From assembly GCA_031258155.1 (NCBI GenBank), contig JAIRNH010000032.1, positions 1 through 50,164 on the forward strand: DNA of 50,164 nt, in the 5' to 3' direction. Below the pieces are notes generated by a model. It had not been told where the DNA came from, made no database searches, and saw only the letters and a list, made by a program, of their open reading frames with translations. Position numbers and translations under genes: made by a program. Every line of letters starts with the position of its first letter. Positions within the stretch are counted from its first letter, which is position 1. This document shows positions 7,890 through 16,252 of this stretch, one piece after another. The DNA is from Helicobacteraceae bacterium (GTDB lineage Bacteria > Campylobacterota > Campylobacteria > Campylobacterales > SZUA-545).

Positions 7890-8477
7890 TCAAAATCGGG
7901 TCATATTGTAACCTAAAATCTGCCTTAGCGCCGGTTTAGAAACAAGTAGCTTGTTGTTGGACTTTATCCTAAGCGGCGTTTTAAAATGAAGCGCAATTTT
8001 TTCGGACGGCTTAGGTGCTTCAAAACTCTTAGGTTCGACGACGCCTAGATCAAAAACGCCGTTTTCATATACGACGCGATCGTTGCAAACAATTTTTTTG
8101 ATCTCCGGTTTTTCGCGCTCGCGTCCAAAGCCGCAGGCGCTTGCCATCTCTTTTAGCGCGCTCAAAATATACGGCAGTTTTTCGCACGCCTTTTCAAACA
8201 GATAAAACGAAAAATCGTAGCTGTTTTCGCCGATCGGTTTGCTAAAACGGTAAGCGTGATAGACGTTTTTGCGTATAAAAAACTCGTCGTAGAGGCAGTT
8301 AGCCGCGCATTTACAACTCGCCTCGCCGCTTGAATCTTCGCACAGATACTTTGGATTTACGCAGGCAATTCGTTTTAGAGCCGCGCCGAACGCGCCGCGT
8401 AGCGTCGAGCCTAAAAACGGGTTTTGCGGCGAAACGCCGTCGCGAAAGAAAACGTCAGTTTTTATAAATCTAAGCAT
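7890..8477 (-). CDS. cas6: Orphan Cas6-like RAMP protein, C-terminally truncated
   Basis: A 195-residue protein with the N-terminal pattern of CRISPR pre-crRNA endoribonuclease Cas6: FLGSTLRGAFGAALKRIACV (about 21-40), a cysteine cluster (C46, C54, C56, C60), and a start of the C-terminal RAMP domain (LHFKTPLRIKSNNKL, about 163-177). Family members normally continue for roughly 80-100 more residues and end in a glycine-rich RAMP loop. Here the frame stops just after LRQILGYNMTRF. A neighbouring frame stays open for about 60 codons past the stop but does not look like the missing part. No CRISPR array or other cas gene is in the window, so this is probably a degraded remnant. AGGAGC precedes the ATG. 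Confidence 0.65.
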   Translation of the reverse strand: MLRFIKTDVFFRDGVSPQNPFLGSTLRGAFGAALKRIACVNPKYLCEDSSGEASCKCAANCLYDEFFIRKNVYHAYRFSKPIGENSYDFSFYLFEKACEKLPYILSALKEMASACGFGREREKPEIKKIVCNDRVVYENGVFDLGVVEPKSFEAPKPSEKIALHFKTPLRIKSNNKLLVSKPALRQILGYNMTRF

Positions 8478-8525
8478 ATTTGCTCCTAAAATTCGACTAA
8501 CGCTCTTTGCGATCTTTGCCGAGCG

Positions 8526-9125
8526 TTACGCGCTTAACGTCGCGGCGGCGCCGATTTTTTTGGACAACGCGTTCGTTATGTTTATATATAACCGCAAAAA
8601 CGGCGCGGCGGCGGCGCTCATCGCCCCCTCGTTTATCTCAAAACTAATCGCCGTCGTATCTGAGATCGTAGATACGCAAACGTTTTCGCGCGGCTCGCGG
8701 CTTATAAACGCCGTTTCGCCGATCAAAGCTCCGCTTCCCACTTGCGCGATCTTCTCGCTTTGCGCGTCGGACGCGGCGGCAAATATATCCGCGCTTCCGG
8801 ATAGAATAAAAAATATCTCTTTGCCGCGATCGCCGCGCGCAAATAGCGTCTCATGAACGCCGTATGTTAAAAGCCGCGCGTTTTTTACAATCAGCGAAAT
8901 TTCGCTTTGTTCAAGATTTTCAAACAGATATATTTTCGAGCGATTTTCAATTAGTTTTTGCATAGCCACGTCCAAATTAGACGCAAAATCGTTAGCGACT
9001 TTTCGGTTCGGAGCGATCGCTTCCGCTTCCGGCGGATTGATAGGTTTGATTACATGGCGCGAGCCAATCTCAAGCAACCTTTTTATTTCCGAGTTAGAGT
9101 ATTTGGTATGATAAAAACCGCTCAC
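8526..9125 (-). CDS. Cyclic-nucleotide-binding domain protein
   Basis: A 199-residue protein. The first 65 residues are of no known family; residues about 68-185 form a Crp-like cNMP-binding barrel (LFENLEQSEISLIVKNARL, FARGDRGKEIFFILSGSADI, GALIGETAFISREPRENV). There is no helix-turn-helix, so it is not a Crp-type DNA-binding regulator but more likely a ligand-sensing partner. The phosphate-binding segment GETAFISREPRENV resembles the canonical G-E-x-A-L-...-P-R-x-A pattern. It starts at GTG 9125, overlapping the stop of the upstream gene (GTGA), so the two are translationally coupled. Confidence 0.75.
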   Translation of the reverse strand: MSGFYHTKYSNSEIKRLLEIGSRHVIKPINPPEAEAIAPNRKVANDFASNLDVAMQKLIENRSKIYLFENLEQSEISLIVKNARLLTYGVHETLFARGDRGKEIFFILSGSADIFAAASDAQSEKIAQVGSGALIGETAFISREPRENVCVSTISDTTAISFEINEGAMSAAAAPFLRLYINITNALSKKIGAAATLSA

Positions 9126-10003
9126 TCAAAAACCTTTAGCGCCTCATGAAGATATATGTGCCAATCCGAAGCGCCGGTTTTATTAACGTCGATATTGCGC
9201 AAATAGTAGCTTATAAAAGTTTTCGTGCAATAGCCTCCCTCTATCCGCGCCTGCCTAAAAAACTTAGCTATTAGCTGCGAATCGGCGGCTAAATCCCATA
9301 GCAGTTTGTCAAAATAGTAGCTTTTTGTTTGAATAATTTCGCGTAACGCCGAATCGATATTTTCGGTATATTCGCGAAATCGCTCAAAAAAATTTGAACT
9401 CATCGATTCCTCCAGCGTTTTCAACTCCGCGGCGATAACGACGAGTTTATCTTTGGCTTTTGCAAAACCGTCGATCGCATCGACATATCTTGCGTTAAGC
9501 GCCTTTTGGCGAGCGATCTCTTCGGGAGTTTTCGGCGGCGGCGTTTCGGCAAGCTCCCGCCCTAAACTTACCATGCTCGCCTGATAGCGTTTTTTAGCGG
9601 CTTCGGTTACGATAACCTCGTTTTGCAATGCGTAATAGCGCGGCACGGTAGGCAGAAAATCGCGGACATAGGCTAACTTGCTAAGCCTAATTTTCTTGCT
9701 AAACTCCAGCAGATACGCGTAAAGCCGATCCGTATCCTGATGAATTTTTGAAAGCAAGCCGTCTTCCAAAATGTGCGGATCGATAGTTTTAAGACTGTTG
9801 TAAGCCGTAACTAGAAAACGGCGCAACTTGAGATAGTCCAGCTTAGGTTTCTCAAAGCCGTTCAAGTCGATAAAATCCAGCTCGGTTTGAGCCATATTCA
9901 GATCGTCGCCAAAAAAGCGATCCATAAAAGCCGCTACAACCGTTTGAATCTCTTCTGGCTCCAAGTTACGCTCGTAGTTTAAGTTACCGCAATTGTAGTC
10001 CAA
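9122..10003 (-). CDS. Conserved-looking hypothetical protein, helical
   Basis: A 293-residue predicted soluble, mainly alpha-helical protein without signal peptide or membrane segment. I do not recognise the family. A middle segment of about 40 residues is proline/lysine-rich (AETPPPKTPEEIARQKALNA), flanked by coiled-coil-prone stretches (KAKDKLVVIAAELKTLEESM). The C-terminal part is rich in aromatic residues (SYYFDKLLWDLAADSQLIAK). The start is a TTG at 10003 with a weak ribosome site, so the true N-terminus may lie a little inside. It is co-translated with the cNMP-binding protein downstream and is divergent from glyS, 47 bases away. Confidence 0.65.
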   Translation of the reverse strand: MDYNCGNLNYERNLEPEEIQTVVAAFMDRFFGDDLNMAQTELDFIDLNGFEKPKLDYLKLRRFLVTAYNSLKTIDPHILEDGLLSKIHQDTDRLYAYLLEFSKKIRLSKLAYVRDFLPTVPRYYALQNEVIVTEAAKKRYQASMVSLGRELAETPPPKTPEEIARQKALNARYVDAIDGFAKAKDKLVVIAAELKTLEESMSSNFFERFREYTENIDSALREIIQTKSYYFDKLLWDLAADSQLIAKFFRQARIEGGYCTKTFISYYLRNIDVNKTGASDWHIYLHEALKVFE

Positions 10004-10050
10004 AGCGGCTTTTGCTTACAATCCGCGCAAAGTTTTCAATAAGGCTGTCA

Positions 10051-12048
10051 TTGAAACCGCTTTTGATCGAGATTGGGCTGGAAGAGGCGCCCGCCGCGTC
10101 CTTAATACGAGCGCTTGGCGAAATAGAGGACAAATACAAAAACGCGCTTGAAACGTTTGGGTTTTCGTCTCCTTTTTCGTTTGATTTTACGCCGCGCCGT
10201 CTGGCGTTTTATCACCCCTCTTTTCTAACCGCGCAAAAGAGCCGCGTCGAGATCGCGTTCGGTCCGCCGCTCGCAAACGCCGTCGCAAACGGCAAACCTA
10301 CCGAAGCCGCTCTGGGTTTTGCGAAAAAATGCGGCGTCGCGTTTGAGGAGCTAGGCAAATCGACGCAAAAGGGACGCGAGGTTTTAAGCTACGAAAGGCG
10401 CGTCGAAGGCAGAACGCTAAACGAGGTTTTAGGCGATCTGCTAACCTCGTTTTTGCGTAGCCTTGATTTTGGCAAAACGATGAGGTGGGGAAGTCTCTCT
10501 TACGAATTCATCCGCCCCGTGCGCTGGCTGCTCGCTTTGCGCGGCGAAGAGAAAGTCGATTGCGAGGTTTTCGGCGTTAAATCCGGCGATTTTACTTTCG
10601 CGCACAGATCGTATAGCTTTGATCCGCAGAAAGTGAAAAGCGCGGAAAATTACGAAAAGTTTTTGCTTGAGCGCGGCGTGATTCTGAGCGCGAAAAAACG
10701 GCGAGAGATCATATTGACGCAATTTAAGCAAATAGAGGAAACAAACGACGTTCATATAGAGATCGACGAGGAGCTATTAGACGAGGTAACAGCTATTACG
10801 GAGTATCCGAACGCTCTGCTTGGCAAGTTTGACCGCTATTTTCTGGAGCTGCCGAGCGAGGTCGTTATAACCTCTATGAAAGTAAATCAGCGCTATTTTG
10901 CCGCGTTTAAAAACGGCGAATTAACCAACGCGTTCGTCGTCGTCGCCAACGCCTTTACGGAAGATTTTTCGGCTGTGATCGCGGGCAACGAGAAGGTGTT
11001 GCGCCCGCGTCTTAACGACGCGCTGTTTTTTTGGCGCAACGATCTTAAAAGCGGTCTGCAAGAGGAGCCGCTCAAACAAATCAATTACGCGCAAAATCTA
11101 GGCTCGATCTATGATAAACAAAAACGAGAACAGGAGATCGTAAAGCGTTTGCAAACGTTCTTTGGCGTTAAAGACGAGTTCGTCGAGCGCGCCGCCGCGC
11201 TGTCAAAGCGCGATCTGGCTACGCAGATGGTCTATGAATTTACCGAATTGCAGGGCGTTATGGGCATGCGCTACGCTCTGAAACTGGGCGAAAACGAGGC
11301 GGTCGCGCGCGCGCTTTACGAGCAGTATCTGCCGCTTGGCGAAGACTCCCCGCCGCCAAAATCGCAAACCGGCGCGTTGCTTGCGATCGCCGTTAAAATA
11401 GACGCTCTTATGGCGCTGTTTTCTATAGGACTAATTCCGACCGGCAGCAAGGATCCCTTCGGCTTGCGGAGAGCGGCGGCTTCCACAGCGCGCATCGCGC
11501 TGGATCGAGAGTGGTCTTTGTCGATCGACGCGCTTATAAAAACGCTCGGCGATCTTTATAAGCCTTTCGATTACGGCGCTCTTAAAAGTTTTTTCAAAGA
11601 GCGGCTCTATTCGGTTTTAGGCGGCGCGGCGTCTATAATTAAAGCGGTTACGGAGGCGGGCGAGGACGACGTTTTAGAGATCGCCAAAAAAGTCCGCGCG
11701 CTGGAAGCGCTCGTGAAAAACGAGAGCTTCAAGAACAATTTCGCGCTTTTCAAACGGGTGGCGAATATACTGAAAGATTGCGATCTAAGCGCGCTAAAGG
11801 TCGATCCAAAGCTGTTTGAAACCGACGAGGAACTAGAGCTTTTTAAAGCGAGCGAAAAGATCGAATCAAAGGATTACTCCCGCTTGTTGTCCGAACTTTT
11901 CGCCCTCGAAAAGCCTTTGGATCGCTTCTTTAACGCCGTATTGGTAAACGCGCAAGATCCCGCTATCCGCGCCAACCGCTTAGGATTGCTCTCAAGCGTA
12001 TACAAGCGGTTCTTGACAATCGCCGACATAAAAGAGATCGGTTTCTAA
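10051..12048 (+). CDS. glyS: Glycyl-tRNA synthetase beta subunit
   Basis: A protein of 665 residues, near the usual GlyS length. The start LKPLLIEIGLEEAPA is the canonical N-terminus; MRWGSLSYEFIRPVRWLLAL, EVVITSMKVNQRYFA and the C-terminal region GSKDPFGLRRAA are family landmarks. GlyS pairs with the alpha subunit GlyQ (not in this window) to charge tRNA-Gly. I take TTG 10051 as start because AAGG lies six bases upstream and the protein then begins exactly at the conserved residue; an earlier in-frame TTG at 10012 adds 13 unrelated residues. It is first in a plus-strand run through ridA. Confidence 0.93.
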   Translation: MKPLLIEIGLEEAPAASLIRALGEIEDKYKNALETFGFSSPFSFDFTPRRLAFYHPSFLTAQKSRVEIAFGPPLANAVANGKPTEAALGFAKKCGVAFEELGKSTQKGREVLSYERRVEGRTLNEVLGDLLTSFLRSLDFGKTMRWGSLSYEFIRPVRWLLALRGEEKVDCEVFGVKSGDFTFAHRSYSFDPQKVKSAENYEKFLLERGVILSAKKRREIILTQFKQIEETNDVHIEIDEELLDEVTAITEYPNALLGKFDRYFLELPSEVVITSMKVNQRYFAAFKNGELTNAFVVVANAFTEDFSAVIAGNEKVLRPRLNDALFFWRNDLKSGLQEEPLKQINYAQNLGSIYDKQKREQEIVKRLQTFFGVKDEFVERAAALSKRDLATQMVYEFTELQGVMGMRYALKLGENEAVARALYEQYLPLGEDSPPPKSQTGALLAIAVKIDALMALFSIGLIPTGSKDPFGLRRAAASTARIALDREWSLSIDALIKTLGDLYKPFDYGALKSFFKERLYSVLGGAASIIKAVTEAGEDDVLEIAKKVRALEALVKNESFKNNFALFKRVANILKDCDLSALKVDPKLFETDEELELFKASEKIESKDYSRLLSELFALEKPLDRFFNAVLVNAQDPAIRANRLGLLSSVYKRFLTIADIKEIGF

Positions 12049-12061
12049 GGAAGGCTAGGAT

Positions 12062-12103
12062 ATGCTCAACAAAACTTTTTGGGTTTTCGGGGGAACGCTC
12101 TGA
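12062..12103 (+). CDS. Possible 13-residue leader peptide before atpB
   Basis: AAGGAAGGC precedes ATG 12062, which opens a 13-codon frame ([13 protein letters not shown]). Its TGA overlaps the likely atpB ATG as TGATG. The ribosome site is stronger than the one directly before atpB, so reinitiation could set atpB translation. This is inference from spacing only. Confidence 0.35.
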   Translation: MLNKTFWVFGGTL

Positions 12104-12825
12104 TGGAAGCGATGGACGCGAGAGTATTTACTTTCTTAGGTCAATTAGGACATATTTTTGGATTCGAGCACGGCGACGACTACTTTTTTGTCTATCAAAT
12201 GCTCGCGCACAGCGTGTTGGTCGCGCTGATCATAGCCGTTTTGGCTTACGCGGCGACGCGCAAACTCAAAAGCGTGCCAAGCGGTTTGCAAAACGCGCTG
12301 GAGTGGTTTGTGGAGGGAACGCATAAGCTCGGCGCGGATATTATGGGCGAGGAGCGCGCAAGAAAATACGTGCCGCTTATCTGCACGCTTGGGCTTTTCA
12401 TCTTCGTTTCAAATATGATCGGTATTATTCCGGGCTTTGAGTCGCCGACGGCGAATATCAATATCACTGTGGTTCTGGCTCTGTCGGTCTTTATCTATTA
12501 TAATTTCGAGGGGATACGCGCAAACGGCTTTTTGCGCTATTTCGGACACTTTGCCGGACCCGTTAAAGCGCTCTCGCCGCTTATGTTTCCGATCGAGGTT
12601 ATTTCGCATCTATCGCGCATAATCTCTCTTTCGTTCCGTCTTTTTGGCAACGTAAAGGGCGACGATATGTTTTTGCTGGTTATGCTTTTGCTCGTGCCGC
12701 TTGTCGCGCCTTTGCCCGCGTTTTTTATGCTCTTTTTCTTCGGGCTTTTGCAAACTTTTATCTTTATGATTCTCACATACGTCTATATCGGCGGCGCCGT
12801 TATGATTGAAGAAGAGAGCCATTAA
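12103..12825 (+). CDS. atpB: ATP synthase F0 subunit a
   Basis: About 240 residues with five to six hydrophobic helices. The conserved proton-path helix [20 protein letters not shown] carries the essential arginine, and the C-terminal helix [18 protein letters not shown] is typical. Subunit a forms the proton half-channels against the c-ring. In Campylobacterota atpB usually lies apart from the main ATP synthase operon, as here. The ATG at 12103 has GGGGGA upstream; an ATG at 12112 is a possible alternative. Confidence 0.93.
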   Translation: MEAMDARVFTFLGQLGHIFGFEHGDDYFFVYQMLAHSVLVALIIAVLAYAATRKLKSVPSGLQNALEWFVEGTHKLGADIMGEERARKYVPLICTLGLFIFVSNMIGIIPGFESPTANINITVVLALSVFIYYNFEGIRANGFLRYFGHFAGPVKALSPLMFPIEVISHLSRIISLSFRLFGNVKGDDMFLLVMLLLVPLVAPLPAFFMLFFFGLLQTFIFMILTYVYIGGAVMIEEESH

Positions 12826-12831
12826 ACGACT

Positions 12832-13104
12832 TTGAAGAGCTTCGCTTTTGAATGGCTGTTGGGATTTGCGAGCGGGGCGGCGTGGGTCGCTACGTTTAGC
12901 GGCGCGTATTTCGCGTTCTCTTACGTCTATCCGCTCGGTTTGCCGAGCGCGATTTGCGCCGCCGTTATAGGGTTGATTCCCGGTCTTGTCGTGATCGCGG
13001 TTTTAGAGGGAGCGAAAAAACTGTTTGAAATTTACGACGAAATAAAAAAGCAAAACTTTCTGCTAGAAACGATCGCGAAAGAGTTAAACTCGCGCTCGGA
13101 GTAG
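12832..13104 (+). CDS. Small inner-membrane protein next to atpB
   Basis: A 90-residue protein with two hydrophobic segments (about 7-30 and 38-60) and a charged C-terminal helix (FEIYDEIKKQNFLLETIAKE) probably in the cytoplasm. A small membrane protein following atpB is also seen in related Campylobacterota, from memory. It starts at TTG 12832, six bases after the atpB stop, so it is in the same operon. Function unknown; a role in ATP synthase assembly is only a guess from position. Confidence 0.7.
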   Translation: MKSFAFEWLLGFASGAAWVATFSGAYFAFSYVYPLGLPSAICAAVIGLIPGLVVIAVLEGAKKLFEIYDEIKKQNFLLETIAKELNSRSE

Positions 13105-13130
13105 CGCCTGTTTCTTCTCGCCGCGAAGCT

Positions 13131-13679
13131 ATGAAAAAATATCTCGTGTCCGATCCTAAGTATTATTCGCCTTTTCGTTTTGCCAACGCGTTCGCTAGAG
13201 CCTATCGCCTCTATCGTCCCGATTTTTTATGCCTGCGCGATAAGAGGGCGCGAAACTACGCCTTAGTAGCCAAACGGTTTTTGTATCTTGCCAGACGCTA
13301 CAAAGCTAAGCTGATTTTGCATAACCGACGGCGTTTAGCCAAAAAGCTCGGCGCCGACGGCGTTCATCTAAGCGCCGATCGCGCGCGCGAAGCTAAACTG
13401 TCGGCGCGATCGGGGCTAATCGCGATCGTAAGCTGCCATAGCGCAAGCGAGGCGCGACGCGCGATTAAAAACGGCGCGACGCTCGTCGCGCTTTCGCCGA
13501 TATTCGCCGTCGCAAACAAAGGCGCGCCGAAAGGCGTAGGCTTTCTTAACGATCTTGATCCTACAATACGCAAAAGAACAATCGCCTTAGGCGGAATAAT
13601 AAGCGAGCGCGAAACGGCGGCGCTGGCAAACGCGGGCGTTTTCGCGTTTGCCTCTATTAGATACTTCGCGAGGAAATAA
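13131..13679 (+). CDS. thiE: Thiamine phosphate synthase-like protein (ThiE/TenI)
   Basis: A 182-residue TIM-barrel protein, shorter than typical ThiE (about 210). LCLRDK (about 34-39), [20 protein letters not shown] (about 61-80), a short [13 protein letters not shown] segment and [20 protein letters not shown] match the ThiE/TenI family, with phosphate-binding glycines near the C-terminus (IALGGI). ThiE joins the thiazole and pyrimidine halves of thiamine; TenI relatives are thiazole tautomerases, and the short length makes that alternative possible. It ends one base before the gatB ATG. Confidence 0.75.
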   Translation: MKKYLVSDPKYYSPFRFANAFARAYRLYRPDFLCLRDKRARNYALVAKRFLYLARRYKAKLILHNRRRLAKKLGADGVHLSADRAREAKLSARSGLIAIVSCHSASEARRAIKNGATLVALSPIFAVANKGAPKGVGFLNDLDPTIRKRTIALGGIISERETAALANAGVFAFASIRYFARK

Positions 13680-13680
13680 A

Positions 13681-15111
13681 ATGGAATTTGAAACCGTAAT
13701 CGGATTAGAGGTTCACGTCCAACTCAACACCAAAACAAAAATGTTCTGCTCCTGCGCCGCAAGTTTCGGCGATCCGCCAAACTCGCATACCTGCCCCGTC
13801 TGTCTGGCTCTGCCCGGCGCGCTACCTACGCCAAACCGCGAGGCGTTCGCCAAAGCCGCCCGTTTTGGAAACGCGATCTACGCGAAGGTGCATAAGACGA
13901 GCGTTTTTGATCGCAAAAACTACTTCTACCCCGATCTGCCAAAGGGTTATCAGATCAGCCAGCTACATCATCCGATTGTGGAAGCGGGATATTTGACGAT
14001 CGATTTCGACGACGGGACGCAAAAGCGCGTGGGCGTTACTCGCGCTCATTTAGAGGAAGACGCGGGCAAAAATATCCACGACGGCGCCGTTTCCAGAATC
14101 GATCTAAACCGCGCGGGCGTCCCGCTTCTGGAGGTTGTAAGCGAACCGGATATGTCAAGCTCCGACGAAGCGATTCGTTATCTTAAGAAACTGCACGCGA
14201 TCGCGCGTTACCTGGACATTAGCGACGCCAATATGCAAGAAGGCTCTTTTAGGTGCGACGCAAACGTGTCGATCAGACCCAAGGGCGATCCAAAGCTCTA
14301 CCCGCGCGTGGAGATAAAAAACCTTAACAGCTTTAAGTTTATTCAAAAGGCGATCGAATACGAAGTTTCAAGACAGATCGAAGCGTGGGAGGACGGGCTG
14401 TATCAAGATAAAGTCTGGCAGGAAACAAGGCTTTACGACAGCGTAAAGAACGAAACGCGATCGATGAGGGGCAAAGAGGAGTCCGCCGATTACCGATACT
14501 TCCCCGATCCCGATCTAACGCCCGTCACGCTGGACGAGGCGCTTTTAAACGAGGCGAAAAATCTGCCAGAATTACCCGACGAGAAACGCGCCCGATATAT
14601 CAAAGATTGGTCGCTAAGCGCCTACGACGCGGGCGTAATTACTAGCGATTTGAGTCTCGTCGCCTATTTTGAGACGTTAATGCGCGGCAAAATATCGCCA
14701 AAAAACGCCGCCGCTTGGCTGACTACGGAGCTGCTTGGCAGACTAAATAAGGCGCAAAAGACGATTACTCAAAGTCCGATAAACCCCGAAACTTTGGCGC
14801 GGTTGATCGAACGAATAGAGGACAAAACAATTAGCGCTAAAGCGGGAAAAGAGGCGCTGGACTACCTTTTTGAAAACGGCGGAGAGGTTGACGCGGCGAT
14901 CGAGAAGCTAGGATTAACGCAGGTGAGCGACGACGCGGCGATCATTCGCGTGATCGACGAGGTTTTGAGCGAAAACGCGGCGAATTTGGAGCGATATAAA
15001 AGCGGCGAAACAAAGCTGTTTGGCTTTTTTGTCGGACAGGTTATGAAGCGTAGCGGCGGCAAGGCTAATCCTATAAAAACCAACGAGTTGCTAAAAAACC
15101 GAATAGGGTAA
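13681..15111 (+). CDS. gatB: Asp-tRNA(Asn)/Glu-tRNA(Gln) amidotransferase subunit B
   Basis: A 476-residue GatB. The N-terminal [20 protein letters not shown], the zinc-site cysteines in FCSCAASFG and [33 protein letters not shown], and [13 protein letters not shown] are all hallmarks. The tail has the helical and YqeY-like domain ending at [11 protein letters not shown]. With GatA and GatC (absent from this window) it amidates mischarged tRNAs. The ATG at 13681, after GAGG, is chosen over an in-frame upstream codon inside thiE. Confidence 0.96.
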   Translation: MEFETVIGLEVHVQLNTKTKMFCSCAASFGDPPNSHTCPVCLALPGALPTPNREAFAKAARFGNAIYAKVHKTSVFDRKNYFYPDLPKGYQISQLHHPIVEAGYLTIDFDDGTQKRVGVTRAHLEEDAGKNIHDGAVSRIDLNRAGVPLLEVVSEPDMSSSDEAIRYLKKLHAIARYLDISDANMQEGSFRCDANVSIRPKGDPKLYPRVEIKNLNSFKFIQKAIEYEVSRQIEAWEDGLYQDKVWQETRLYDSVKNETRSMRGKEESADYRYFPDPDLTPVTLDEALLNEAKNLPELPDEKRARYIKDWSLSAYDAGVITSDLSLVAYFETLMRGKISPKNAAAWLTTELLGRLNKAQKTITQSPINPETLARLIERIEDKTISAKAGKEALDYLFENGGEVDAAIEKLGLTQVSDDAAIIRVIDEVLSENAANLERYKSGETKLFGFFVGQVMKRSGGKANPIKTNELLKNRIG

Positions 15112-15172
15112 TACGTTGCGCGTCTCAGGCGTTTTTCGCTATTTTTTGGCTCGCAAAAGAGAAAGGGCGACT

Positions 15173-15694
15173 ATGTTTAGAGCGTTATTGATTTTATGCG
15201 TAACTTTTTCCGCTATGAACGCGGGGATTTTATTTGGAGCTAGATACGGAATAGCCGATCAAAAAGGTTCGTATAACGACGTTGGGACGAACAAAGACGA
15301 TCGGCGACCTTGGGGCGCGGGGCTGATGGCTGGTTACGGCTTTGAGAGCTTCCGCGTCGTAGGTTCGATAGACGATTTCGACAAAAAGAAAAAAGCTACG
15401 CTCGCTACGCTTGGCGTTCACATGATTGAAGCCGACGACGAGTTTATACACGGATTTTTAGGGCTTGACGTCGGACAGTTAGAATATCGGCACGAACTAG
15501 CGCCAAAGGCGGAAAAAGTTACGGTCGGCGGCTTATCGATCGGGCTTATCCTGCTAGACGATCGTTTTCCTAGCATGCAGATGGAGCTTGCGTATCGCTA
15601 TCTAAAACGTTTCGGCTCGCTACCGGACGAGTTGGAAATAAAAGACGTTCAGCAGATATATCTAGGGCTATCTTTCGACTTAAATCCATTTTAA
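15173..15694 (+). CDS. Exported beta-barrel-like protein
   Basis: A 173-residue protein with a signal peptide (FRALLILCVTFSAMNA) followed by amphipathic strands (GILFGARYGIADQ, WGAGLMAGYGFESFRVVGSI) and a C-terminal IYLGLSFDLNPF. Alternating hydrophobic/polar strands and the aromatic end suggest a small outer-membrane barrel. ATG 15173 is preferred over TTG 15116 because AGAAAGGG precedes it and the signal peptide then begins at the N-terminus. It is similar in style to the frameshifted gene at 25571-26105. Lies between gatB and ridA in the same run. Confidence 0.65.
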   Translation: MFRALLILCVTFSAMNAGILFGARYGIADQKGSYNDVGTNKDDRRPWGAGLMAGYGFESFRVVGSIDDFDKKKKATLATLGVHMIEADDEFIHGFLGLDVGQLEYRHELAPKAEKVTVGGLSIGLILLDDRFPSMQMELAYRYLKRFGSLPDELEIKDVQQIYLGLSFDLNPF

Positions 15695-15703
15695 GGAGCA
15701 GGC

Positions 15704-16078
15704 ATGCAAATCGTATCAACGCCGAACGCGCCCGAAGCGATCGGACCGTATTCGCAGGCGATAACGCACAACGGGCTTGTGTTCGCGAGCGGGCAGATCG
15801 CTCTTAAACCCGACGGCTCGTTTGTCGGCAGCGGCATAGCCGATCAGACAAAACAGGTATTCAACAACCTAAAAGCCGTTTTAGAGGCTTCCGGTAGCGG
15901 CGTGGACAAGGTTTTGAAAACAACGTTGTTCCTAACCGATATTAAGGATTTTGCGTTGGTTAATTCGTTATACGCGGAGTTTTTCGGCGCGCACAAACCC
16001 GCGCGAAGCACGATCGCGGTAAAGCAGCTGCCTAGAAACGCTATGATAGAGTTGGAGTGCGTCGCGACGACGACGTAA
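15704..16078 (+). CDS. ridA: RidA/YjgF/UK114 family enamine/imine deaminase
   Basis: A 124-residue protein of standard RidA length. IGPYSQAI, VFASGQIAL and VLKTTLFLTDIKDFALVN are present, and the C-terminal ARSTIAVKQLPRNAMIELE contains the arginine (ARST) and glutamate (ELE) of the active site. RidA hydrolyses reactive 2-aminoacrylate-type imines released by PLP enzymes such as threonine dehydratase, and an ilvA is present elsewhere in the window. GGAG precedes the ATG. Confidence 0.93.
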   Translation: MQIVSTPNAPEAIGPYSQAITHNGLVFASGQIALKPDGSFVGSGIADQTKQVFNNLKAVLEASGSGVDKVLKTTLFLTDIKDFALVNSLYAEFFGAHKPARSTIAVKQLPRNAMIELECVATTT

Positions 16079-16099
16079 AGACGCGCCAAACTCGCGTCT
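16079..16099 (+). terminator. Hairpin right after ridA
   Basis: AGACGCG, loop CCAAACT, CGCGTCT: a seven-pair stem beginning one base after the ridA stop codon. No U-run follows. By position it may end the glyS-to-ridA transcript. Confidence 0.4.
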
Positions 16100-16252
16100 G
16101 AAACGATACGGTTATAAAGCGCGCGGGGTTTTATCTTTCGTTTTGCCCGCTAAGCGCGTAGCGCGGCGGTATAAACGGCGGTTTTAGGCGCCGGTTAGAA
16201 AGATTTAATAGATCTTCGGCTACGATCGCAGAAACAATCAAAAGGCTTATTG

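Noticed and set aside
9122-10003. Unknown protein as a subunit of the glycyl-tRNA synthetase
   Set aside because: It is on the opposite strand and lacks synthetase motifs.
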